From assembly GCA_016785955.1 (NCBI GenBank), contig JAEUWH010000123.1, positions 1 through 64,000 on the forward strand: a DNA stretch of 64,000 nucleotides, in the 5' to 3' direction. The DNA comes from Pseudobdellovibrionaceae bacterium (GTDB lineage Bacteria; Bdellovibrionota; Bdellovibrionia; Bdellovibrionales; Bdellovibrionaceae). Each line of letters begins with the position of its first letter. The first letter of the stretch is position 1. The notes beneath the pieces were generated by a model. That model had not been told where the DNA came from and searched no databases. It saw only the letters and a program-made list of their open reading frames with translations. This document shows positions 24,124 through 33,140 of this stretch, piece by piece. A program made the position numbers and the translations under genes.

Positions 24124-24446
24124 TGGAATCCAGATATTTTTGGTCGAGCGTTTTTTTATTGGCTTTAGGAACAATCGTTATTCGTTTTTCGATTATTGGG
24201 ATGTCCTCGAAAATTAAAATCAATGATCGTGTGAAAGAACTATTTTCGTATATTCCTTCTGCAATTTTGCCGGCGTTCATTGCGCCGGCAGTTTTTTTTG
24301 ATCAAGGTCATGTGAGCCTGCTTTTTGGGAAAGAAAGGCTAGTGGTACTTTTTTTTGCATCGATGGTTTGTTTTGTTACCCGCAGTACATTGGCAACGAT
24401 CGGTATGGGATTGATTGTGCTCTATTTGGTCAGTTTGATTGGCTAA
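24120..24446 (+). CDS. azlD: AzlD small exporter subunit
   Basis: 108 residues with about four hydrophobic helices, normal for AzlD. Diagnostic segments are TIVIRFSIIGM, VKELFSYIPSAILPAFIAPAV and TRSTLATIGMGLIVLYLV. It partners the AzlC protein encoded immediately upstream, overlapping by 4 bases, and the pair would form the exporter in the inner membrane. Confidence 0.9.
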   Translation: MMESRYFWSSVFLLALGTIVIRFSIIGMSSKIKINDRVKELFSYIPSAILPAFIAPAVFFDQGHVSLLFGKERLVVLFFASMVCFVTRSTLATIGMGLIVLYLVSLIG

Positions 24447-24504
24447 GAATATTAAAATATTACACTCTGAAACTACATTTATAGGAGAGGCCCTAGAGAG
24501 CTGT

Positions 24505-25542
24505 TTAATTTTTGAGATCTGGACTTTGTTTGGGATGCATTTGATGACGGAAAAATATTCCGCTGTCTCCAAACTCTGAGGCAACGAATTCAGATGTAGT
24601 GATGATATCAGCAATGTGGATCGCTGCTTTATGAAATTTTTTAGCATCTTCGTGAGTGTAGTTGCGATAGTCGAATTCTTTATCTATACTTCTGTCATCC
24701 AAAGCATAAATTTTGTAAATAATGGTATTAGCCTTGATGGTGGCAAAATCATTGCGGACGTCATGTGGTTCGTCAGAAGAAAAATTGAAATTTTCACCAG
24801 GAATAAAAAATAACTGTATTGGTGCTATGATTTCGGGGGCTTGAACTCCGTGTTGATCGACGGCTGCTAAATCTTGTACGAGCAGTTCTTCTGGGCGCGC
24901 GGAGTATCTTTTGAAAATTTCGTGAACTTTTCTTTGCCCAAAATCCACACCGATGGGAACAATGTTAGACATTGGGTGAGTAAAGAAATTGTAGTCCGAT
25001 TGTTGCCCTTCCAGTGACACGAGCGCCGAAATATTTCCACTGTCTGTGCCATCACGCAAAACTTTAAGAGCCAGACCAGGAGCTATCGGTCTTTTTAGGA
25101 TCCAAGGTTTTTTGGGGTCTGGCTTGTAAGTCAACGACAGGCGAAGTAAGGCATGATCTGCACCAGAAAAAATACCAGTATATTTAGTACTTACGGAAAC
25201 AATTTTTACTTTCGCGATAGAGCCGCGTGCGTGAAGCAGTTTTTTCCATCCCATGGGTGCAAAGTCATTGAATTCAAGGCTTTTGGGATCCAGATTTTGC
25301 CGACCCATTGCGATCAGCTCTCCAAGGCCGAACTCATGAAATTCAGGAAGGCGAGAATGGGCAGTTTCCTGAATTCGTTGCCAAAGGATATCTATTTTTT
25401 CATTTGCATTTTTTTCTTTGAATCCAACGGGTGCTTGCGAATTCTGGGAGGAATATTCTCCGTTGCCAGCTGGTGAAAAAGTGTAGAAAGCAATCAATGC
25501 GACAGCGATGGCAAATGAAACAATATATTTGATTTTTTTCAT
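24505..25542 (-). CDS. Catalase-related (mini-catalase-like) exported protein
   Basis: 345 residues with an N-terminal signal/anchor (VSFAIAVALIAFYTF). The core resembles the catalase superfamily: WKKLLHARGSIAKVKIVSVS carries a distal-His-like position, followed by YTGIFSGADHALLRLSL, GLALKVLRDGTDSGNISALV and NFFTHPMSNIVP. The usual proximal RxxxY ligand motif is not obvious, so haem binding is inferred. It is shorter than true catalases (about 480) and resembles peroxide- or fatty-acid-hydroperoxide-metabolising relatives. It is divergent from the haem peroxidase gene 197 bases away, suggesting a shared process. Confidence 0.6.
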   Translation of the reverse strand: MKKIKYIVSFAIAVALIAFYTFSPAGNGEYSSQNSQAPVGFKEKNANEKIDILWQRIQETAHSRLPEFHEFGLGELIAMGRQNLDPKSLEFNDFAPMGWKKLLHARGSIAKVKIVSVSTKYTGIFSGADHALLRLSLTYKPDPKKPWILKRPIAPGLALKVLRDGTDSGNISALVSLEGQQSDYNFFTHPMSNIVPIGVDFGQRKVHEIFKRYSARPEELLVQDLAAVDQHGVQAPEIIAPIQLFFIPGENFNFSSDEPHDVRNDFATIKANTIIYKIYALDDRSIDKEFDYRNYTHEDAKKFHKAAIHIADIITTSEFVASEFGDSGIFFRHQMHPKQSPDLKN

Positions 25543-25739
25543 ACTTATTCATTGTAGAGAAAAAATGTACCCTAGAAAGTCCGGTAGTGCAGAACTGGAC
25601 ATAGATCTAAGAGATACGTTGGTTGCTCTGAAAAGCAGTCACTGGCGACAAGACTAGTTCCATTTGAGGTCGTATTGCAAAATATTGTTTCACCTGGATA
25701 AGCTGAATCAGTGTCTACAATAAATAATAAGGAGTATCC

Positions 25740-27848
25740 ATGAAAATTAAAATGGTTTTCAGCTGTGTTGCCGTAGCGGCGACAACAAGCTATATTCTGG
25801 CGTCGTGCGCGCAAAAGCCCGCAACGACAAGACCAGATGTGACTTATGCACCTCCACCAAATTTGAGTCGAGAGCCAAGTTCTGATGTTGACAACAATTC
25901 GACCTGGAGCCAATGGTCAAAGAAAAATACGATCAGTGGTCTTTTGGAGCTAAGTAGAATTCGCACGAGCTTGTTTACAAATAATCTTAAAGATCCACAT
26001 ATAAGTTATTTAGGATATAAGAATGCTAAAAAAGATTGTAATGATACCAACGAGAACAGATTTAGATCTGCTGATGGGACATGTACTGACACCGATTATC
26101 CGATGTCAGGGGCGGCCGGCACAGCGTTTGGCAGAAACGTAGATCCTAAAGATATCGACCATCAAGCTGCTCAAAAGTTACAAATCCCAAATCCCGACAC
26201 GGTATCCAAAGAATTTTTTACGCGTGATAAATTTAAACCAGTGCCTTTCTTGAACATGATTGCAGCTTCATGGATTCAATTTATGAATCATGATTGGTTC
26301 ACTCATGGCCCAAATATGAAAGGCGACGAGTATGTAGTTCGATCTGAAGATGGAAATAGACAGCATGTCATTGACCGCACTCAAGAAATTTCTGCCGATT
26401 TGTCTCAGTTTAAAAAAGAATTTGGCCGTGTTAATGCCAATGATGTCACTCACTGGTGGGATGGATCGCAGATTTATGGCAGCAGCCGTGAAGAACAGAA
26501 CGAACTTCGCACTGGCAGTCTGGGAAAAATGAAAACGTCGGTTGTTCCTGGTACGACTCGTGAGATCTTGCCCAAAGTTGCAGATGGTAAACTCAACCCG
26601 GCAAATAATCGGCAGAATCAAGGCTACGAGTTAACAGGTTTCCGTGATAATTGGTGGGTTGGTTTGAGCATGTTGCATACTTTGTTCGTGAAAGAACATA
26701 ATGCAATCGCTGATGAAATCATGAAAAAGCATGTTCGAAAAAAAGCTGGCAGCACAGATGTATATATTTGGAAAAATGGCAAAGATCAACGTGAACTTAC
26801 GGCCAAGGAACTTGATCACGAGATATTCCAAACGGCTCGTTTAGTCAACGCGGCGGTGATGGCAAAAATTCATACCGTTGAATGGACTCCGGCGATTTTA
26901 CCTAACGATGCTTTGAAGTTCGGTATGAACGCAAATTGGAATGGGCTGCTGAACCCAAACATTTACAGCAAGGGACTCAGCGACCTGCTTGCAAAAGTGA
27001 AATTGAATAAGGCAGATTTTTTTAAGAATGTGGATTTGGGGCATATTGCCGGCGGTATTGTTGGTGGCAAGTATGAACGAGGCGTTGCTCCCTATAGTCT
27101 AACGGAGGAGTTCACGTCAGTTTATCGTCTGCATCCTCTTTTGCCAGAGAATATTACGATCAAAAATATGGGCAATAGGACCGAAAAATCAGTGCCTTTC
27201 ATCAACACCCGTAATCATCTGAGCTATGACATTATGGCAGGTAATGATTTGAAAGATCTTTTTTACTCGTTTGGCACGCAGCACCCGGGTCAATTGGTTA
27301 CCAACAATTTTCCAAAATTCATGCAAGAGCTGGAAATTCCCGGTCACCCGAAGATGGACCTAGCGTTGGTGGATATTTTGCGTGATCGCGAAAGAGGCGT
27401 CCCCCGTTACAATCAATTTAGAAAATCAATCGGTCTAAAACCTATCAAGAGCTATAAAGACTTTTTTAAAATTGAAACAAACAATGGCCAACTAACAGAT
27501 GCACAAGTGGATAAGTTGAACAAATTTTATAAAGTATACGGCCGAAAAGCTGATGGTACAGATAACGTTGAAGATATTGATGTACTCGTAGGGGCTTACG
27601 CCGAGGAAATTCGGCCTGACGGCTTTGGTTTTGGTGAAACTCAGTTCCAAATCTTTATTTTGATGGCGACTCGTCGCTTGATGGCGGATCGTTTTTTCAC
27701 CAAAGATTTCAATGAAGAACATTATACTCGTACGGGATTATATTGGGTGAATAACGCGACAATGTCCAAGGTGATTTTGCGTCATATGCCCGAGCTAGCT
27801 CCCAAGCTTAAAGGTGTGGAAACGGCTTTTAATCCTTGGAATAATTAA
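25740..27848 (+). CDS. Secreted animal-type haem peroxidase (lipoprotein)
   Basis: 702 residues. Residues 1-23 are a lipoprotein signal with lipobox LASC (Cys23). The animal peroxidase/dioxygenase superfamily core has the distal His and calcium Asp in QFMNHDWFTHG (about residue 184), THWWDGSQIYG, SMLHTLFVKEHNAIAD, and the proximal His in VYRLHPLLPE (about 464). Later FGTQHPGQLV, RDRERGVPRYNQFR and GFGFGETQFQIFILMATRRL match bacterial members. Such enzymes oxidise halides or, in fatty-acid dioxygenases, polyunsaturated lipids. Which applies here cannot be told from sequence. It is anchored in the envelope facing outward or the periplasm. Confidence 0.92.
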   Translation: MKIKMVFSCVAVAATTSYILASCAQKPATTRPDVTYAPPPNLSREPSSDVDNNSTWSQWSKKNTISGLLELSRIRTSLFTNNLKDPHISYLGYKNAKKDCNDTNENRFRSADGTCTDTDYPMSGAAGTAFGRNVDPKDIDHQAAQKLQIPNPDTVSKEFFTRDKFKPVPFLNMIAASWIQFMNHDWFTHGPNMKGDEYVVRSEDGNRQHVIDRTQEISADLSQFKKEFGRVNANDVTHWWDGSQIYGSSREEQNELRTGSLGKMKTSVVPGTTREILPKVADGKLNPANNRQNQGYELTGFRDNWWVGLSMLHTLFVKEHNAIADEIMKKHVRKKAGSTDVYIWKNGKDQRELTAKELDHEIFQTARLVNAAVMAKIHTVEWTPAILPNDALKFGMNANWNGLLNPNIYSKGLSDLLAKVKLNKADFFKNVDLGHIAGGIVGGKYERGVAPYSLTEEFTSVYRLHPLLPENITIKNMGNRTEKSVPFINTRNHLSYDIMAGNDLKDLFYSFGTQHPGQLVTNNFPKFMQELEIPGHPKMDLALVDILRDRERGVPRYNQFRKSIGLKPIKSYKDFFKIETNNGQLTDAQVDKLNKFYKVYGRKADGTDNVEDIDVLVGAYAEEIRPDGFGFGETQFQIFILMATRRLMADRFFTKDFNEEHYTRTGLYWVNNATMSKVILRHMPELAPKLKGVETAFNPWNN

Positions 27849-27871
27849 TCAGCGGTTTTTTTCGCAGAATA

Positions 27872-27900
27872 AAAAAGGAGAAGCATGGCTTCTCCTTTTT
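27872..27900. terminator. Strong bidirectional terminator
   Basis: A 13-bp perfect stem (AAAAAGGAGAAGC, 27872-27884, with its complement 27888-27900) closes on a 3-base loop, with T-rich sequence after it on the plus strand and an A-run before it. It sits between the haem peroxidase gene and the convergent gene ending at 27929, serving both. Confidence 0.9.
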
Positions 27901-27928
27901 TATTATTTAAAGCATATGGGTGCTTTAA

Positions 27929-28876
27929 CTATTTTTTTGCGCGAGCGGCTTTAGCTTTCTCTTCGTCTTTGATGTTGTAATGTCTTTCGTAATAGAAACC
28001 GACATCGGAGGCATCATTGGGATTGATTATTAGTAATTCTTCTGTCGTGAATCTTTCCAGGCCAAAGCTTTTCCAGTTAACGATATCCACAAATACTGCA
28101 ATTTTTCCCTCGACAGTTTCTTTACCCTTGTTCACGTTGTCTGCGGCAGACAGTGTGAACATTTTTGGTAATTTTTCTTCAATTTTAAATTTTCCAGAAA
28201 CGGTGTCTCGATTGAAATTCACGATACCATCCGTAGAAATATCTGTGTTAACCGTTTTTTTGAAATAATCATCACCTGTGCTGTTGGTAGTTCCAAAATA
28301 TTTACCAGGAACATATCCTTCCCAAGTGGAGTTACCGCGAAGTGTACGTTGTGGGTTGAAAGTCACAACTTCTGCAACTTCATTTTTCTCATTGAGACGA
28401 GTTAAAGTTGCTTTTTCGATACTATTTGCGGTGTTTAGTTTTAAATGGCTAGCGACCGCTTCTGAATTAACATCGATGTCGCCACTGGCTGTGACCATAA
28501 GCGGTTTCAAATCGAATTCTAAGTCGGATACTTTGTTCGCTCGGTAAATGTACATTCTTGGGACCCAGTTAACTAACGCTAACTCATTTGATTTTGGAGT
28601 TAATTTTCCAATTTTTCCTAGCTTGATGAATTTCAAAACTTCTTTGTCTTGAACGGTGTATTCGGCCAAAATTACATAATAGCTGTCAGAGTTCTTTTCG
28701 TCTTTCTTGATAAGCATAGACATAAAGTCATTTTCTTTTGCTTTTTCCTGTTTTGCGTTCACCAGCGGACTGTTTCCACGAAATGCACCTTCGGGTAGGG
28801 TGCTGGCGAAACTGACCGATGCCGAGATCACGGTGGCCGCTAATGTTAAACCCACAGATCTAAAACCTAATTTCAT
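27929..28876 (-). CDS. Secreted protein of unknown function
   Basis: 315 residues with a signal peptide (LGFRSVGLTLAATVISASVS, then FAS; likely cut after a short segment). The mature part is rich in Lys, Asp and beta-forming stretches (YYVILAEYTVQDKEVLKFI, GYVPGKYFGTT, FGLERFTTEELLIINP) and ends in a very basic KAKAARAKK tail. I do not recognise a family. It is likely periplasmic or outer-membrane associated. AGGAG lies 6 bases before the ATG. Monocistronic, sharing a terminator with the peroxidase. Confidence 0.6.
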   Translation of the reverse strand: MKLGFRSVGLTLAATVISASVSFASTLPEGAFRGNSPLVNAKQEKAKENDFMSMLIKKDEKNSDSYYVILAEYTVQDKEVLKFIKLGKIGKLTPKSNELALVNWVPRMYIYRANKVSDLEFDLKPLMVTASGDIDVNSEAVASHLKLNTANSIEKATLTRLNEKNEVAEVVTFNPQRTLRGNSTWEGYVPGKYFGTTNSTGDDYFKKTVNTDISTDGIVNFNRDTVSGKFKIEEKLPKMFTLSAADNVNKGKETVEGKIAVFVDIVNWKSFGLERFTTEELLIINPNDASDVGFYYERHYNIKDEEKAKAARAKK

Positions 28877-29059
28877 AAAAACTCCTACGTCGTTGTTAAA
28901 TTACGAAAGAGTTGGATGCCAATCCTGTTCCAGATGGGTTATTGTTTATTTCTTTATGGCAAATGTTTTACTGTCAAACTTCTTGTTTGAAGCATTTACA
29001 GTCACTGTTTCAAAGTTAGACATAGCCTAATGTAGGCCCATTTGTTAAGGTTTTGAAAT

Positions 29060-29827
29060 ATGGACTTAACTTGGCTTGGGACCGCAGGGTTTATCATTAA
29101 AACTAAAGACACCGAGATTGCGTTTGATCCTTTTCTTTCGCGAGGGCAAGGCAAGCCTTCTCCATTTTCATCGAAATCATTTGAAAATACCGAGGCTATA
29201 TTTGTAGGCCACGGACATTTTGATCATACGTATGATATTCCCGAAATTGTTGCGGGTTCTGATCTGAATGTGTTTGCGCCGGGGCTGACTGGTAAAATGT
29301 TAAAAATGCGAGGCGTTCCCGAGTCTCGATTATTGCACACGGTTAACGATGAAATTTTATTTAAGCCTTTAAAAATGCGCGCATTTCATAGTTCGCATGT
29401 TCATTTCGATATCCCATTGATAGTCTCGACGGTGAAACGTTGCGGAGTTAAGGGCTGCCTGCACATGCTTCCTTTAGTCACTGGATATCCGAAAGGTTTA
29501 GTGCAAACTTATTTTTTTGAAGTGAACGGAAAAAAAGTTTTATTCGCGAGCACGGCTGGATGTACGGACCGCGAGCTTAATATTTACCGTAAACTTGAGA
29601 TCGATTATTTTCTGGCGCCGGTTCAAGGCAACACAGATATACAAGAAATCGTTGCCAAACAAATGATGATTATTCAGCCCAAAGTTATTATTCCCCATCA
29701 TCATGATGATTTTTATCCTCCTCTGAGCCAGGAAATTTCATTGGGTATTTTCCGCGATAAGTTAAAGTTTCTGGGATTTAAAGGCGAACTTCTGGAAATA
29801 CCGCTTTTTGATAGTTCGCAGATTTAG
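29060..29827 (+). CDS. Metallo-beta-lactamase-fold hydrolase (UlaG-like)
   Basis: 255 residues. WLGTAGFIIKTKDTEIAFDPF opens the fold, and the metal-binding HxHxDH motif is present as GHGHFDHTYD. Other metal ligands are plausible in HSSHVHFD and PKVIIPHHHDD. The layout (short, starting with the first strand, UlaG-type) suggests a lactonase or phosphodiesterase-like hydrolase. The substrate is unknown. No signal peptide, so probably cytoplasmic. Divergent from the upstream secreted-protein gene. Confidence 0.85.
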   Translation: MDLTWLGTAGFIIKTKDTEIAFDPFLSRGQGKPSPFSSKSFENTEAIFVGHGHFDHTYDIPEIVAGSDLNVFAPGLTGKMLKMRGVPESRLLHTVNDEILFKPLKMRAFHSSHVHFDIPLIVSTVKRCGVKGCLHMLPLVTGYPKGLVQTYFFEVNGKKVLFASTAGCTDRELNIYRKLEIDYFLAPVQGNTDIQEIVAKQMMIIQPKVIIPHHHDDFYPPLSQEISLGIFRDKLKFLGFKGELLEIPLFDSSQI

Positions 29828-30069
29828 TTTTTAGCAGGAAAGATGCTCGTCAGATATTGGTCAAAGAGTTATGCTAGCGAAAAGAGCATCACCGTTATTT
29901 TTGTCCTTATGTCCTTCTTAACTCATTGTTTTCACCGTGGGCATTTGCACGCCAATTGAAAATTCGTCAGGTGCAATTGTCGTTGCTGATCAATAATCAT
30001 TGTCTACTGACAGCAATGTTTTTTGAGTTTTTGGTTGCTCATCATGCATGCAGTTGCTATCCATCTTAG

Positions 30070-31551
30070 ATGGGAAAAAATAATAAAAAAACAATAGATT
30101 CAAGTGGTGAAAAAAAGGCATTAACTGCCCTTTTAATTATTTTTGCAGTTTGTATGGCGACGGCCTGGATATATGCAGTTAATTTGCGCAAGACGGTGGT
30201 CGCTAACAATGTCGGTATAAATATTGACGCCAATGCCTTGGTGGAAGTTGAAAAATTAAGGAATTTGGCAGAATCGCAAATTTCAAATGCGCGCTCGTTT
30301 TTTTTATTAGGCTCTAGAAATTTATACGACAAGCAAAAGCAAGATAAACAATCTTTGTTGGAAGGTTTGGCTAGTTTCGAAAAGAAATACAGTCTTCCCG
30401 GAATTCCTGAAATTACAAAAAATATTGAGACTTTGCAGACTCAGCAGCAGGAATTTTTTGATCAAGCAATGGAGTTTCGCGAAAAGCAAACGGAATCAAA
30501 AATTGTCGGACAGTTTTATCAATCAAAAACGGCCCCGATTTTAAGGCAAATAAATGACAGTTTAAATCAAATATTGGCTGTGCATGAAGCCGAGTTTGCT
30601 CGTGTACGCAGCGAAGCCGCCGTTGCCGCGCAAAGTGTTGAATCTCAAATTCCTCAAGGAATGGCCTGGTTGACCGGATTCATGATTTTTATTTTTCTAG
30701 GCCTGTCGATCATTATTGTGCGTATGTTGGACGAGCGTCGTCGCCAGTTGGCCGAACGTGATCGTCTGTACGCCGAAGCCCAAAATGCAATTCAAGCGCG
30801 CGAAGAATTTGTGGCTGCGATTTCTCACGATGTTAAAGAACCGCTCAACACACTGAATGAATTGGGCGAATATTTGCCGAATATTTCAGATAAAGAAAAA
30901 ATTCGCGACAGTGGCGAGCTTGTTAAAAACCTTGTTGTAGAAATTGAAAATCGCATTAAAGACATTTGCGACTACAAAACAGCCAATTTGGAAGGTTTAA
31001 CTTTGCGATTGGATCAAATGAACGTAGACGAGGTTTTGGAAGACGCTCGCTTGTTGATGCAGCCTTTGGCGAAAAAACGTGACGTGCGATTGCAGATCGA
31101 GCCAGCGAATCCTCCGGTATTGGCATTTTTAGATCGCGAACGCGTTTTACGAGTGCTTTCAAACCTGGTTAGTAACGCCGTGAAATTCAGCCCTAAAAAT
31201 GGAAAAGTTGTAGTGAAAGTGCGGAGCGATCAACAGTATGTAAATGTGTCTGTGGCTGACAGTGGGCCGGGAATTCCAGAAAATAAAATAAGCGATTTAT
31301 TTACCTATCATTGGCAGGCGCCAAAGACGGCAGACCAAGGATCAGGCGTCGGCTTGGCCGTCGCAAAAACAATCGTTGAAGCCCATGGCGGCGTCATAAA
31401 AGTCAGCAGTACGGGTTCGGGAACAAATTTTACTTTTTCATTGCCCAAGCGTCGACCGGCGGGCGCCCAATTAAAGAAGCCCGCTCCGATTCGTTACACG
31501 GTGAATTCACGATCACAAACGGATACGTATACCCAAAGTCCCAATTTATAA
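30070..31551 (+). CDS. Membrane sensor histidine kinase
   Basis: 493 residues: a first membrane helix (ALLIIFAVCMATAWIYAV), a periplasmic helical sensor of about 165 residues resembling a CHASE3-type four-helix bundle (SQISNARSFFLLGSR), a second helix (AWLTGFMIFIFLGLSIIIV), a HisKA domain with phosphoacceptor in AAISHDVKEPLN, and an HATPase with NLVSNAVKFSPKNG, VADSGPGIPE and GSGVGLAVAK. The C-terminal tail (about 35 residues) is polar and disordered. No response-regulator gene is adjacent; the partner is elsewhere. A GC-rich hairpin (about 31556-31572) follows the stop. Confidence 0.92.
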   Translation: MGKNNKKTIDSSGEKKALTALLIIFAVCMATAWIYAVNLRKTVVANNVGINIDANALVEVEKLRNLAESQISNARSFFLLGSRNLYDKQKQDKQSLLEGLASFEKKYSLPGIPEITKNIETLQTQQQEFFDQAMEFREKQTESKIVGQFYQSKTAPILRQINDSLNQILAVHEAEFARVRSEAAVAAQSVESQIPQGMAWLTGFMIFIFLGLSIIIVRMLDERRRQLAERDRLYAEAQNAIQAREEFVAAISHDVKEPLNTLNELGEYLPNISDKEKIRDSGELVKNLVVEIENRIKDICDYKTANLEGLTLRLDQMNVDEVLEDARLLMQPLAKKRDVRLQIEPANPPVLAFLDRERVLRVLSNLVSNAVKFSPKNGKVVVKVRSDQQYVNVSVADSGPGIPENKISDLFTYHWQAPKTADQGSGVGLAVAKTIVEAHGGVIKVSSTGSGTNFTFSLPKRRPAGAQLKKPAPIRYTVNSRSQTDTYTQSPNL

Positions 31552-31633
31552 AGCCCGCCCTTGTTGGGCGGTGGGCAGATGGCATGGCACTAAAGACTAA
31601 AGGCGTCCTCGGTACACTCACTGTCTGGATAGG

Positions 31634-32083
31634 TTAGTCTTTGGCCTGTGATAAAATTTTATCTAGAGATAATTTTCCAGCACCCGTAAGCATAATGCTT
31701 ACGGCAAGGCCGATCGCCAGAATAAAGAACTCAATACCTTCACCTTTTTGTTGTCCATACCAATTCATAAAGAAGCCATTTGAAATGTGCATGGTAGAGG
31801 CTACTAGCATGGTGAAGCCCACACCAAATGCGGCGACACGGGAAAAAAGACCAACGATCAGTCCCAGTCCACCAAAAAACTCAGCCACAATCGGAAGAAG
31901 CGCGATAAGGTACGGCATTCCTTGAGATGTAAAAAAGTCCATGGTTCCCGTAAAACCATAGCCGCCAAACCAACCAAGCAGTTTTTGCGCGCCATGGGGG
32001 AATATCATCACTCCCAGCGCTACGCGAGCAATCAAGGGGGCATATGAATCATTGGTTTGAGTGATTTTTTTAATTAATTTCAT
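31634..32083 (-). CDS. DoxX-family membrane protein
   Basis: The ATG at 32083 has GGAGG upstream, giving about 149 residues; a longer frame reaches 32185 but lacks such a site. Four hydrophobic helices contain the DoxX pattern: APLIARVALGVMIFPHGAQKLLGWFGG, then GMPYLIALLPIVAEFFGGLGLIVGLFSR, and a GIEFFILAIGLAVSIMLTGAGKLSLD tail. DoxX proteins are linked to oxidative-stress or quinone metabolism, the exact role being unclear. It is divergent from a LysR regulator with a palindrome between them, so that regulator probably controls it. Confidence 0.88.
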   Translation of the reverse strand: MKLIKKITQTNDSYAPLIARVALGVMIFPHGAQKLLGWFGGYGFTGTMDFFTSQGMPYLIALLPIVAEFFGGLGLIVGLFSRVAAFGVGFTMLVASTMHISNGFFMNWYGQQKGEGIEFFILAIGLAVSIMLTGAGKLSLDKILSQAKD

Positions 32084-32207
32084 GGTTGCTAACCTCCAAA
32101 GTAAAATTCTGTGTTGGCGATTTTCTGTTTTCCCAATTTGAAATCGCGCCTTGATGATAGTTTCGGATAAAATCGTTAATTGCAAAAGTAGACAAAATCA
32201 GTAATCA

Positions 32208-32227
32208 TTTTTGCATATATGCAAAAA
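32208..32227. promoter_or_regulatory. 20-bp perfect palindrome between doxX and lysR
   Basis: TTTTTGCATATATGCAAAAA is its own reverse complement and contains a T-N11-A LysR-type box (TTGCATATATGCAA). It lies 14 bases upstream of the LysR start and about 125 upstream of doxX, as expected for a regulator's autorepression and activation site. Confidence 0.6.
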
Positions 32228-32240
32228 TAAAAAGGACGCT

Positions 32241-33140
32241 ATGGATTTAAATCTGCTGAATACTTTTGTGACCGTTATAGAATCTGGATCAATGACTCAG
32301 GCGGCGGTACGGTTAAAGCAACCGATATCTCGGGTCAGCCGTGCCATTGCGCGGCTTGAAAAGGAATTAGGTCTTCATTTGGTTCTACGAACGACGCGTT
32401 CGTTCCAAGTCACGGCCGCTGGCAGGCGACTGTTTCGTGAAGTGCAACCGATGATGAGACAAATCGTTGATTTGAGTCGTTCGATAAAAAGCGAAAGCGA
32501 AGAACTGGTGGGGCTTGTACGTATGACGGCCCCCGAAGATTTTGGGCAATTTATCATGGCTCCCATCGTGGCCGAGCTTGGTGTTATACATCCTGGCTTG
32601 CAACTGGAAATGAATTTTACGGATGAATTTGTCGATCTTGTGCGCACTGAAACCGATATTGGCATTCGGGGTGGTAAGTTAAAAGACTCGACTTTAAAAG
32701 CGAAATACTTGGGTAAGTCGGTCTTTCGTTTTGTGGCGGCCCCTAGTTATGTGGATAAATATGGTTATCCGAAAAGGCCTCAGGATTTGATTCAGCATCG
32801 TTGCATTTATTCGCCATTGGGTTCAATGAGTCAGCGCACTGAGTGGATCGTGACGAATGGCCAACGAGAAGAAAGAATTCAATTTGTAGCGTCCTGGAAA
32901 GTCAATCACAAGCGTGTAGCCTTGGATCTGGCAAAGGCCGGTTTGGGTATTACAATGCTACCGGTACCGCTGGTGAAAAACTATATTGAAGAAAAAGAGC
33001 TAGTCCCGATCTTGCCGACTTGGACATTGCCGCCGGCGCCTATTCATTTGGTATATCCCCCGCGACAAATCACTGCGGCCAAGGTGCGGGTAGTTTCAGC
33101 ATTTCTAGAGAAGAAGTTAAAACCTTTGCTTATGGATTAG
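32241..33140 (+). CDS. LysR-family transcriptional regulator
   Basis: About 299 residues from the ATG at 32241 (AAAGGA upstream). The N-terminal winged helix is standard: LNTFVTVIESGSMTQAAVRLKQPISRVSRAIARLE, then RTTRSFQVTAAGRRL. The rest is a two-lobe effector domain (KLKDSTLKAKYLGKSVFRFV, GLGITMLPVPLVKNYI) like the AaeR/PecT-type group. It probably regulates the divergent doxX gene. Its 3' end overlaps the convergent hydrolase gene by 4 bases. Confidence 0.92.
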   Translation: MDLNLLNTFVTVIESGSMTQAAVRLKQPISRVSRAIARLEKELGLHLVLRTTRSFQVTAAGRRLFREVQPMMRQIVDLSRSIKSESEELVGLVRMTAPEDFGQFIMAPIVAELGVIHPGLQLEMNFTDEFVDLVRTETDIGIRGGKLKDSTLKAKYLGKSVFRFVAAPSYVDKYGYPKRPQDLIQHRCIYSPLGSMSQRTEWIVTNGQREERIQFVASWKVNHKRVALDLAKAGLGITMLPVPLVKNYIEEKELVPILPTWTLPPAPIHLVYPPRQITAAKVRVVSAFLEKKLKPLLMD

